From Streptomyces europaeiscabiei (GTDB lineage: Bacteria > Actinomycetota > Actinomycetes > Streptomycetales > Streptomycetaceae), in assembly GCF_036346855.1 (NCBI RefSeq), contig NZ_CP107841.1, positions 10,691,583-10,755,582 of the forward strand: 64,000 nt of DNA. Direction: 5' to 3'. A program made the translations under genes and the position numbers. How positions within the stretch are numbered: the stretch's first letter is position 1; every line of letters begins with the position of its first letter. Positions 52,858 through 59,919 of the stretch are shown here, in pieces. Under the pieces are notes generated by a model that ran no database searches, was not told the DNA's origin, and saw only the letters and a program-made list of their open reading frames with translations.

Positions 52858-55083
52858 ATGAATCCTGACATCATCGAGGACTACGAGTCCGACGAGGACC
52901 ACCCCCAGAGCAATCCGTTCCCGGGCGCCGACAAGGTCACGTGGACGCGCACCTTCTCCGTCGCGCTGCACGAGACCACCGGGCTCCCCCTGGAAATCAC
53001 CGACGGTCTCGCCCCCTACATCGTCCACCCCAAGGACTACCTCCTCAGGCAGCGCGGCGAAGACGGTGCCGAGTACCGGATCAAGCCCGGAGTGATCAAC
53101 CGCGACCCGAGCACCGGCCTCGACATCATGGAGGTCACCGTCCATGGGTTCGCCGGCACTCCCGGCGAGTACAACGAGCGCATCCGCCGCTTCTTCCACT
53201 CTCCCGCGCGCCACAACCCTGACCCGGCCCGCATGCTTCCGCGTCTGGTCACCGGCCGACACGAGGGCGCGCTGCCGGCGGCATTCCTGACGACCGCGGC
53301 CCCGGTGGACAGCCAGACGCTGAGCGGGCTGATCGGCACCATGACCGATGCCCTCGACCAGGCTGATGGGGACCGCGGCTACAAGCTGATCGACGACATG
53401 CAGGTCTACGGGCAGAACGAGACCACCCTGCACGCCCTGCTGCTGCGTCAGGTCCGGGAACCGGTCAAGGAACTGGACGGTGGCATCACTGCCCAGGTGC
53501 GCCGGGTTCTCGACGCGACCGCCGTCAAGGGCGCGAACCGGAGCCGGGCCCGCCTCGCGCTTCACGGCCTGGTGCCGAAGGACATCATCTTCGGCATCGA
53601 TCGCGGTCTCCTCGGACTCGACGGTGTCGACGGCGTTCCCGCGAAGGTGGCCGACCCCGCGGTGTGGGTGCCGGCGTTCGCGGAGAGGCTGCGCGTCGCC
53701 TTCGACGACGAGCGGCACTCCCTCCATGGCCAGGCGAAGCAGGCCGCCATGGTCGCCACGGTCAGGATGCAGATCATCGTGGGGACCTCCGCCCCGGAGG
53801 ACTTCCACAACGTCGTCTTCGACCCGAATCGGGCCGACCACCGGCGCCCGCCCCTGGGCTACACCCTGGTCGAGAAGGCGGCCTCCGACCTGCGTGCCGT
53901 TCTGCGGGATGCGAAGCAGCGCGGATGGATCAGCGAGGAGGAGCGTGCCTGGCTCGCCGGGGAGGGTCCCGATCCCGAGCACCGTCCCGGCGAAGGCATC
54001 GTCACTGCCCGCGACCGGCGCGACCGCGCCCTGTACGCCGTCGTCTTCCCCAAGGACCCCGCCCGGGCCAGGGCCCTGCGCCGGGTGCTGGGCGAGCCGG
54101 CCCGCTACGCCACGAGCAAGGACCACGTCTGGCACCGCCTGCGCATGGTCTCCTCGGTGATCGGCGAGGGATACAGCTTCCGCTGGAATCCTCGCGTCCT
54201 GGACGGCCTGCTGAGCAGCACCTTCATCAAGTCCCAGGGGCACCTCGCCGAGGAACCCGCGTGGGACAAGGTGATCGGCGCCGTCAGTACGGCCGGTCAG
54301 CCGCTCGATCTCGATGCGCTCGACCGCTTCCTGACGACCCGCGGCATCCACTGGCTCGCCGAGTGCAAGATCATCGAGGCGGACCGTGGGTCGATCGGTG
54401 CACAGAGCGGCAGCGGGGAGCTCGAGGACGGCGAAACCGTCGCTGACAAGAAGATCCGCCGGAGCACGATCAACGCCCGCAAGGCCATGCTCAGCCAGCC
54501 CCGCCGGACGGTCGGGCTGATGAACGAGCTCGCCAGGGCAACGGCCAAGAACACCACGCCCCGGCAGGTGGACCCCGAAGGCCTTCCTATCGAAGACACC
54601 AAGGCGGACAAGTCCTGGTTCGATACGGTCTTCCCGAAGGCCCAGACCAAGCGCCCGCCGACGTTCACGCCCCGGGGCAGCAGCACCGATGGGACGACCC
54701 CGCAGCCTCCGGACCCCACCCCCCTGGAGATCTTTAACGACACCCGTGGCCGCTTCTACGACGCAGTCACCGGCGATCTGCCCGCGGCCCTGGTCGAGGT
54801 GCTCAAGACAGCGCGGTCCCTTCTGTCCGACGCGCAGGGGGCCGGTCAGCGGCCTCTGCACGGAGCCGTGGAGCAGGAAATCGCCGCTCTTCTCCGCGCT
54901 CTGTCCGTGGTGCACTCCGACGTGGGCATGCTGAAGTCGGCCATCATCGACATGCAGTACGGCAACCCGACCATCGAGGAGTCCGCGTCGGAGAAGTTCC
55001 TCACGGAGGCCAGCGACTCCGACGAGGACGACGACCTGGCGGAGTTCGAGGAGGAGTTCACGGAGGAGGGTGACGCCCTGTGA
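52858..55083 (+). CDS. Large protein of unknown function, first gene of a two-gene operon
   Basis: 741 residues, soluble, no recognised domain. Visible features: an acidic N-terminus (DIIEDYESDEDHPQSNPFPG), a beta-rich part that reads like a DGQHR/ParB-nuclease-like opening (TRTFSVALHETTGLPLEITD then HPKDYLLRQRGEDGAEYRIK), a helical middle (FAERLRVAFDDERHSLHGQA), WLAGEGPDPEH, a WHRLRMVSSVIGEGYSFRW region, and a very acidic C-terminus (ASDSDEDDDLAEFEEEFTEE). The start ATG has GGGAGG 6 nt upstream; an earlier in-frame start at 52744 is less likely. Its stop overlaps the next GTG. Long, telomere-proximal and coupled to a small gene, it has the look of an accessory or defence operon. Confidence 0.75.
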   Translation: MNPDIIEDYESDEDHPQSNPFPGADKVTWTRTFSVALHETTGLPLEITDGLAPYIVHPKDYLLRQRGEDGAEYRIKPGVINRDPSTGLDIMEVTVHGFAGTPGEYNERIRRFFHSPARHNPDPARMLPRLVTGRHEGALPAAFLTTAAPVDSQTLSGLIGTMTDALDQADGDRGYKLIDDMQVYGQNETTLHALLLRQVREPVKELDGGITAQVRRVLDATAVKGANRSRARLALHGLVPKDIIFGIDRGLLGLDGVDGVPAKVADPAVWVPAFAERLRVAFDDERHSLHGQAKQAAMVATVRMQIIVGTSAPEDFHNVVFDPNRADHRRPPLGYTLVEKAASDLRAVLRDAKQRGWISEEERAWLAGEGPDPEHRPGEGIVTARDRRDRALYAVVFPKDPARARALRRVLGEPARYATSKDHVWHRLRMVSSVIGEGYSFRWNPRVLDGLLSSTFIKSQGHLAEEPAWDKVIGAVSTAGQPLDLDALDRFLTTRGIHWLAECKIIEADRGSIGAQSGSGELEDGETVADKKIRRSTINARKAMLSQPRRTVGLMNELARATAKNTTPRQVDPEGLPIEDTKADKSWFDTVFPKAQTKRPPTFTPRGSSTDGTTPQPPDPTPLEIFNDTRGRFYDAVTGDLPAALVEVLKTARSLLSDAQGAGQRPLHGAVEQEIAALLRALSVVHSDVGMLKSAIIDMQYGNPTIEESASEKFLTEASDSDEDDDLAEFEEEFTEEGDAL

Positions 55084-55505
55084 GCGGAGCCCTGCCGACC
55101 GGCCCGGTCCTGACCGACGGCCGCCTGGGTGCCCTGCCCCGAGCAGCCGGCCGGTACCTCGACGAGGTTCTCTTCCGGCCCGTGCGCTGGGCCGAGCGGT
55201 GGCGGTACGAGGAACTGGACATCACCACCGCGATCTACCTGATCTCAGACACGGAGCACCGTCTCCGCTGGCTGGGGCAGGCCAACCGTGCGGACGGCCT
55301 GCTCGGACGGCTGGACAGGCACGACAACAATCCGGCGAAACGCAGGGTCTTCGCCCGGATCCGCGTCCTGAGGCTCACCGATCACACGCCGCCGGAGGCC
55401 GTGGACGCGATCGAGGGCCGGTGCGCTGACCTCCTGCGGATCCGGGATGTGATGCGGCCGCGGAGGTGGCCGCCTGCCGACGACTGGTTCGTACTCACCT
55501 CCTGA
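55080..55505 (+). CDS. Small partner protein of the two-gene operon
   Basis: 141 residues beginning at a GTG that overlaps the upstream stop (GTGA). Mostly alpha-helical: AGRYLDEVLFRPVRWAERWR, LDITTAIYLISDTEHRLRWL, NPAKRRVFARIRVLRLTDHT, ending PRRWPPADDWFVLTS. No family recognised. The tight coupling suggests a complex with the 741-residue protein. A strong terminator follows. Confidence 0.7.
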   Translation: MSGALPTGPVLTDGRLGALPRAAGRYLDEVLFRPVRWAERWRYEELDITTAIYLISDTEHRLRWLGQANRADGLLGRLDRHDNNPAKRRVFARIRVLRLTDHTPPEAVDAIEGRCADLLRIRDVMRPRRWPPADDWFVLTS

Positions 55506-55515
55506 CGCGTGTGCG

Positions 55516-55553
55516 GTAAGACGCCCCCAGTGATGCTGTGGGGCGTCTTACCT
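55516..55553. terminator. Strong hairpin terminator
   Basis: A perfect 13-bp stem GGTAAGACGCCCC / GGGGCGTCTTACC (55516-55528, 55541-55553) with a 12-nt loop, 10 nt after the stop codon of the two-gene operon. Confidence 0.8.
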
Positions 55554-55752
55554 GGTGCTCGGTGCACACCGACTCCCGGCCGTGGGCGTGATGCAGACGC
55601 AGCCGGGAGTTCGGGGCATCCCGACCGTGTGCATCGGCGAGCCCTGTGGTAGCCCGCGACACAGCGGTGGGCTCGTGGGGGAAGTGGTAACGGAGAAGAG
55701 GTCCCAGGCGGAACGGGAATGGGTTGTCAGAGGTGTGCGGCATCATCGGCAG

Positions 55753-56637
55753 ATGGCCGCCACACAAGCCCCGCCGACGTACCTGGAACGCCTCCGCTCC
55801 GACCTGGACCTGATCGAAGCGGATTTCCTCAAGGCTCTCGCGGACTCGCAGATCCGGAACATCGACCCGAACCGCCCATCCGGCGGCATCTTGTACGTCG
55901 GTGCCGCGAAGTGGGGCTGGGTACCCAGTGGCCCCGAGCTCGAGACGCGAAGGATGGAACTGCTGGGGCGCGTACGGGAGTGGGAGCCGTTGTTCCGGCT
56001 GCTGTTCCCGCACCCGACCCCGGAGGTCACCAAGCGCCTCGACGGGACCCTCGGCCTGTTGCAGCGCTGGCTTGTACGCCCCCGGGACACCACCGTGCCG
56101 GCCAGCATCGACAAGGCCGTCGACAAGGTCAATGCGGCCGCAGCCACGCTCCGGAAGCTGGGCGAGCTCCTGCCGGATGACGCCTGGGCGGTGCGTGTAG
56201 CGGTCGACACGAACGTGCTGCTCGATGACCCCGACGTGGCGGTCTACACGCCGCTGCTCGGGAATCGGTACATGGTCCACCTGCTGCCCGTTGTCCTGCG
56301 GGAGTTGGACGACCACAAGCTCGCCGGCCGCAACCCCGACATCCGCGACGCGGCGAAGAAGGCCGACCGCCGACTGAAAGGGCTTCGGACCAACGGCGAC
56401 GTTCTGCGCGGCGTACGAGTGGCCGGCGATGTGCACGCCCTCTTCGAGCACATCGAACCCAAGGGCGACGGACTGCCCAACTGGCTCGACCTCGACGTGC
56501 CCGACGACCGCTTCGTGGCCTCCACCCTGCTGCTGCAGTCCCGGCACCCCGGCTCCGCCGTCTACGTGGCCACCAGGGACATCAACCTTCAGACGAAACT
56601 CGCCGCCGTCGGACTGCCCTTCATCAAAAAGCCATGA
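55753..56637 (+). CDS. PIN-domain protein
   Basis: 294 residues. The N-terminal ~140 residues are helical and unknown (YLERLRSDLDLIEADFLKAL...). The C-terminal half is a PIN-like nuclease: VRVAVDTNVLLDDPDVAVYT (first metal-binding Asp), VHLLPVVLRELDDHKL (Glu), RDAAKKADRRLKGLRTNGD and LDVPDDRFVASTLLLQS then VATRDINLQTKLAAVG (third and fourth acidic sites). This resembles the PhoH-type/large PIN domains that cleave RNA. The unusual N-terminal extension and the absence of a small antitoxin gene argue against a simple VapBC pair. The next gene follows after 39 nt. Confidence 0.85.
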   Translation: MAATQAPPTYLERLRSDLDLIEADFLKALADSQIRNIDPNRPSGGILYVGAAKWGWVPSGPELETRRMELLGRVREWEPLFRLLFPHPTPEVTKRLDGTLGLLQRWLVRPRDTTVPASIDKAVDKVNAAAATLRKLGELLPDDAWAVRVAVDTNVLLDDPDVAVYTPLLGNRYMVHLLPVVLRELDDHKLAGRNPDIRDAAKKADRRLKGLRTNGDVLRGVRVAGDVHALFEHIEPKGDGLPNWLDLDVPDDRFVASTLLLQSRHPGSAVYVATRDINLQTKLAAVGLPFIKKP

Positions 56638-56676
56638 GCACCAGCAAGCCCGTCGTACCGAGCAAGGGAGCACCCT

Positions 56677-57609
56677 GTGTCCGCCGACTTCTCCACCCTG
56701 CACGAACCGCTCGTGGAGTGGGTCTACGACCGCACGAGAACTGATCCGCTGGGCGGAGTGCCGATCACCGAGTTCGGGCAGTCGCATGGCCTCACCGAGA
56801 ACCAGACCTACCGGCTCCTGCAGTTCTGCAAGGTCCAACGGCTCCTGGGCGACCGTGACACCACCCACGACGGCCCGGAAGCCAACCTGACCCCGCGCGG
56901 CCTTGAATGGATGGAGGAGCGCAGGCGCCGGCGCGCCGACCCGGCCGCGCGGGCCGCCGCCGCACGCAAGGGCCTGCTGGTCTGGCTGTGGCATCGCAAA
57001 CACGACGACATCCTGCTGCCTGCCGTCGCGGACGTGCTGAACGATCCGCTGTCCCTCTTCGAGGGCGAACGCCTCACCGACAGGGACATCGACCGGGCCT
57101 CCGCCTACCTGAGCGCCAAGGGCCTGATCAAGGGGGACCGGAACGGGAGCTCGGACGGGCCCGTGCAAGCCGAGATCACCGCCGAAGGAGAAGACTGCGT
57201 GGACAACTACCAGGGTGACATCGGCGCGTACGAACGCCGCAACACCAGTGGGAACACCACTTTCCACATCGGGCAGAACACGGGCAACATCGCCGCGAAC
57301 AGCCGCGACTTCACGCTGAACGCGACCACGAACAGCGGCGTCGACCTCGCCCAGGTCGTCATGGCCGCCCGCGCACTCCGCCAGGCCGTGCCGATTCTGG
57401 GGCTGCCCGAAGACGATGCCGCTGAGATCACCCAACTGGCGACGCGCATGGAAGAGGAAGCCACCAGCGTTAGCCCCGATCCAAGCCGTCTCCAGCGGTG
57501 GGGTGCCCAGACGCTGGCCGTCCTGTCGCCCGTTGCCAGTGGTGCGCTGGGCAGCGTTCTCGCCGCCTACCTCGGAGTCGTGCTGCCTGGACTGCCGACA
57601 GGGGGCTGA
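56677..57609 (+). CDS. Winged-helix protein with Asn/Gly motif and hydrophobic tail
   Basis: 310 residues. Two winged-helix-like segments (LVEWVYDRTRTDPLGGVPIT, HGLTENQTYRLLQFCKVQRL and later RDIDRASAYLSAKGLIKGDR) are followed by a low-complexity, beta-prone Asn/Gly/Thr stretch (GNTTFHIGQNTGNIAANSRD then FTLNATTNSGVDLAQ) and a C-terminal hydrophobic segment (LAVLSPVASGALGSVLAAYL). The Asn/Gly stretch recalls amyloid-type signalling motifs at effector tails in actinobacteria. With a membrane segment and a PIN nuclease neighbour, a conflict or defence role is an inference. GTG start after AAGGGAG. Confidence 0.7.
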   Translation: MSADFSTLHEPLVEWVYDRTRTDPLGGVPITEFGQSHGLTENQTYRLLQFCKVQRLLGDRDTTHDGPEANLTPRGLEWMEERRRRRADPAARAAAARKGLLVWLWHRKHDDILLPAVADVLNDPLSLFEGERLTDRDIDRASAYLSAKGLIKGDRNGSSDGPVQAEITAEGEDCVDNYQGDIGAYERRNTSGNTTFHIGQNTGNIAANSRDFTLNATTNSGVDLAQVVMAARALRQAVPILGLPEDDAAEITQLATRMEEEATSVSPDPSRLQRWGAQTLAVLSPVASGALGSVLAAYLGVVLPGLPTGG

Positions 57610-57801
57610 CGCGCCAGGACGGAGCTCCATCTGTGTCGGATCGCCCGCGCGAGCAGATGTGACTCATCGTGGAGGCGCACAGCCGCTCACGCCCCGAACG
57701 TGCCCGGTCAATCTGCGCCGTGATGACGTCCACGCCTCCGCCTTCGCCGACGAACGTGTTGGACTGGTGGCGTCCCGTACGCAACTCCCCGGGGAGGGAC
57801 C
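57610..57801. other. Intergenic region, nothing recognised
   Basis: 190 bases between the winged-helix protein and the degenerate AAA-like gene; it ends with the GGGGAGGGACC ribosome-binding site of the latter. Confidence 0.4.
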
Positions 57802-58321
57802 ATGGGCGAGGCCGCCACGGCCGTGTCCGACGAAGCGTTCTCCGCACTTGCCGAGAACCTGGGCCACATCCTTTGAGACCCGCGCGCTGCTGTGCGTCAT
57901 CGCGCCGAAGGACGTCCAGGGTGCGGCCGTGGTGGAGGCTTCCCTCAGCCGCTGCGACGGGGCCGACTCCGTCGTGGTCACGACCGCCGCGCCGGGCAAC
58001 CTCGCGGCGCTCCTGGACGCGTTCCACGCCGCCCTGCACCTCGGTGTCCGGCCGCGACGGCTGGCCGACGCACAGCGGGCTGTCGAGAACGAACTCGGCC
58101 GCCGCTCCTGGCCGGTGGTGGTTGTACGCGATGCCCATCTGCTGCGGACCGAGGCCCTTCAGTACATCTACGGGCTGTGGAGCCTGTTCCAGGACCGTGA
58201 ACGCCGCATGCCTGTCGTCCTGGTGGGACCCGAGCGGATCCGGTCCGTGCTGCGCCGGCCGTCACTCGCCAGCCTGGAGAGCTGCATCTTCATCTGGCAC
58301 CGACTCACGCCTCCACCCTGA
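57802..58321 (+). pseudogene. Degenerate AAA-like (TniB/TnsC-related) gene with frameshift
   Basis: A strong ribosome-binding site (GGGGAGGGACC) precedes ATG 57802 (GEAATAVSDEAFSALAENLG). The frame then stops at 57870 while the +1 frame continues RALLCVIAPKDVQGAAVVEA, RSWPVVVVRDAHLLRTEALQ, RRMPVVLVGPERIRSVLRRP and SLESCIFIWHRLTPPP. The order matches a TnsC-type ATPase (Walker B position VVVVRDAH, sensor VVLVGPE, then a FIWHRLTP tail like FIWQHFTRLTP in the module at 46416), but Walker A is replaced by APKDVQG. With one frameshift and no P-loop it is a pseudogene or a deliberately inactive paralogue. Confidence 0.55.
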
Positions 58322-58542
58322 AGGCGCGAGACCCCGACCCCTGGACTTCTGCGTACGGCGCCACGGCCGTGCAGTGATCAGTTCAACCGGGCGAGGGTGG
58401 CAGCCCGTCATCTCCCCGCCCAGCACGTGACCAGCCGACTACGGCCGCACAGAGGCTCAACCGACCGTGCCGACAGGGCGCACAGGAGGCCACTGCGTAC
58501 GCAGACATCGACCGGCAGCCGCTCGAGTAACAGGTGCCTGAT
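58322..58542. other. Intergenic region, nothing recognised
   Basis: 220 bases between converging genes; no gene or clear terminator seen. Confidence 0.4.
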
Positions 58543-59514
58543 CTATAGCCTCGGTGATCTTGAGGTGGCTTCTTCTCGGACTAGCGCGGCGAGGGAGCTG
58601 TTCGGGCGGGTGTACACGTATTCGCGGGCGGCTTTGATCTGCAGCACGTTCATCTTGTCGACCGCGGACTTGGCGAGGCGGCCGTAAAGGGGAGTCGGCC
58701 TCAGAGCCAGCATGTGGTGGGGGCCGATAGGGAGGACGGTGATGTGCGAGTCGAGAAGGGCCATGCCGTGGGAGAGGCTGTCGCCTTCCTTGCGTACGGT
58801 CAGAGCAGGGTTGTCGCCGATCAGGAATTCACCCTCTTCGGGCTCCAGGATCGCCAGGGCATACTGAGCCATGAGCTGGCGGGCTTGGTCGAAGGAGGCC
58901 TCAATGCGCACGCGAAGCAGTGATCCGTCGTGGAACTGGTCAAGCATCGGGCTGAATATCTCGTCGGCGATGGCAGCCAAGTCCTCCGGTCCGGCCGCGG
59001 GCCGCCCTGTGTGCTGCAAGTAGGCAGCTTCCAGTTGGCCAGCACGCTCGGTGAGGAGCCACTCCCGTTGCCGCGGCAAGAAGTCGGTGAAAACGCGGTT
59101 GAAGGCCTCGCGGTAGTGGTGGGACCGGATGTAGTGCAATGCGATCAGGTCACGCAGAATCCCGGCGGTACGCGGCTCTCCAAGTGCGGTCCCCGCTTTG
59201 ACCGAGGCGAGGGCGTCGCGTAGCTCTTGCTCGACCAGGTTCCACTTGGTCTCCAGCGACGTGGAAGCCCACGGCACGAAGTTCTCGACCTTTCCGATGC
59301 CCCGAGGCGGCCGGGTGTTGAGTCGGCGCTCCGGGTGTTGCAGATCGTAGGGTTGCACGTGCTCAACGGTGGTGTGCTTCACGGCGGCGGCCCATTCACG
59401 CAACAGCACCTTCGAAACGACGTGCTGGCCCGTCACGTTCTCGTTCGCCTGGGGAGTGAGTTCGGCGATCCGTTCCGGATCTCTGCTTCCGGGCCCGGTG
59501 ATTTTGACGTTCAC
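58543..59514 (-). CDS. DUF4238 domain protein
   Basis: 323 residues with DUF4238 landmarks: GQHVVSKVLLREWAAA (the family's QH..P/S..L..F-like start), VQPYDLQHPERRLNTRPPRG, GILRDLIALHYIRSHHYREA and the EEGEFLIGDNPALTVRKEGD motif (IGDNPA is highly conserved). The domain is common in bacterial accessory regions and suspected to be nuclease-like or defence-linked; no biochemistry is claimed. The GTG at 59514 lacks a strong ribosome-binding site. Confidence 0.85.
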   Translation of the reverse strand: MNVKITGPGSRDPERIAELTPQANENVTGQHVVSKVLLREWAAAVKHTTVEHVQPYDLQHPERRLNTRPPRGIGKVENFVPWASTSLETKWNLVEQELRDALASVKAGTALGEPRTAGILRDLIALHYIRSHHYREAFNRVFTDFLPRQREWLLTERAGQLEAAYLQHTGRPAAGPEDLAAIADEIFSPMLDQFHDGSLLRVRIEASFDQARQLMAQYALAILEPEEGEFLIGDNPALTVRKEGDSLSHGMALLDSHITVLPIGPHHMLALRPTPLYGRLAKSAVDKMNVLQIKAAREYVYTRPNSSLAALVREEATSRSPRL

Positions 59515-59626
59515 GGGATCTATGGTCGCGAACCGGGAAGGACCGCGCTTGGGTTTTCCGCTGTCCGCCGATCGCTCACGGGCTGGGACGCGTAGGTGCG
59601 GCGGCTATCTGCCAGCCGACAGCACG

Positions 59627-59662
59627 AGACCCCAGGCCTCTCGAAGAGAGGGTCCGGGGTCT
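59627..59662 (-). terminator. Terminator of the terminal helicase operon
   Basis: A nested hairpin: outer arms AGACCCC (59627-59633) and GGGGTCT (59656-59662), inner CCTCTC-GAA-GAGAGG (59637-59651). It lies 33-68 nt downstream of the last minus-strand gene of the telomeric operon. Confidence 0.75.
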
Positions 59663-59694
59663 GGCGTGGTGGGGCGGGAGCAGGCAGAGCCTTC

Positions 59695-59892
59695 TCAGTA
59701 GTCGTCCCGTTCGGAGGGCGGTCCGTACTGCTCGATGAGGTCGCAGGTGCAGGTGCCGCCCGCGTACAGCATCTTGTCGCACTCGTCATGGTGGTCCCGC
59801 TCCAGCAGCGGCTTCGCCGGAACGGGCCGCGAGCTGACTGCGGCGGGCCGGGCCGGGGCAGTCTGGTCGGCAGTGCGGAACTCGATGTCCAC
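59695..59892 (-). CDS. Small cysteine-rich protein after the helicase
   Basis: 65 residues: DIEFRTADQTAPARPAAVSS, then LLERDHHDECDKMLYAGGTC and TCDLIEQYGPPSERDDY. Three cysteines and two histidines (HHDEC...CTC) could bind zinc. It starts 27 nt after the helicase stop on the same strand and ends at a terminator, so it belongs to the terminal operon. No family recognised; possibly an accessory subunit. Confidence 0.6.
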   Translation of the reverse strand: MDIEFRTADQTAPARPAAVSSRPVPAKPLLERDHHDECDKMLYAGGTCTCDLIEQYGPPSERDDY

Positions 59893-59919
59893 GACAGCGG
59901 AGGCGATTTCGTCCTTGCG

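Noticed and set aside
55495..57630. 711-codon minus-strand open frame
   Set aside because: Antisense to the PIN and winged-helix genes, which have ribosome-binding sites and recognisable domains.
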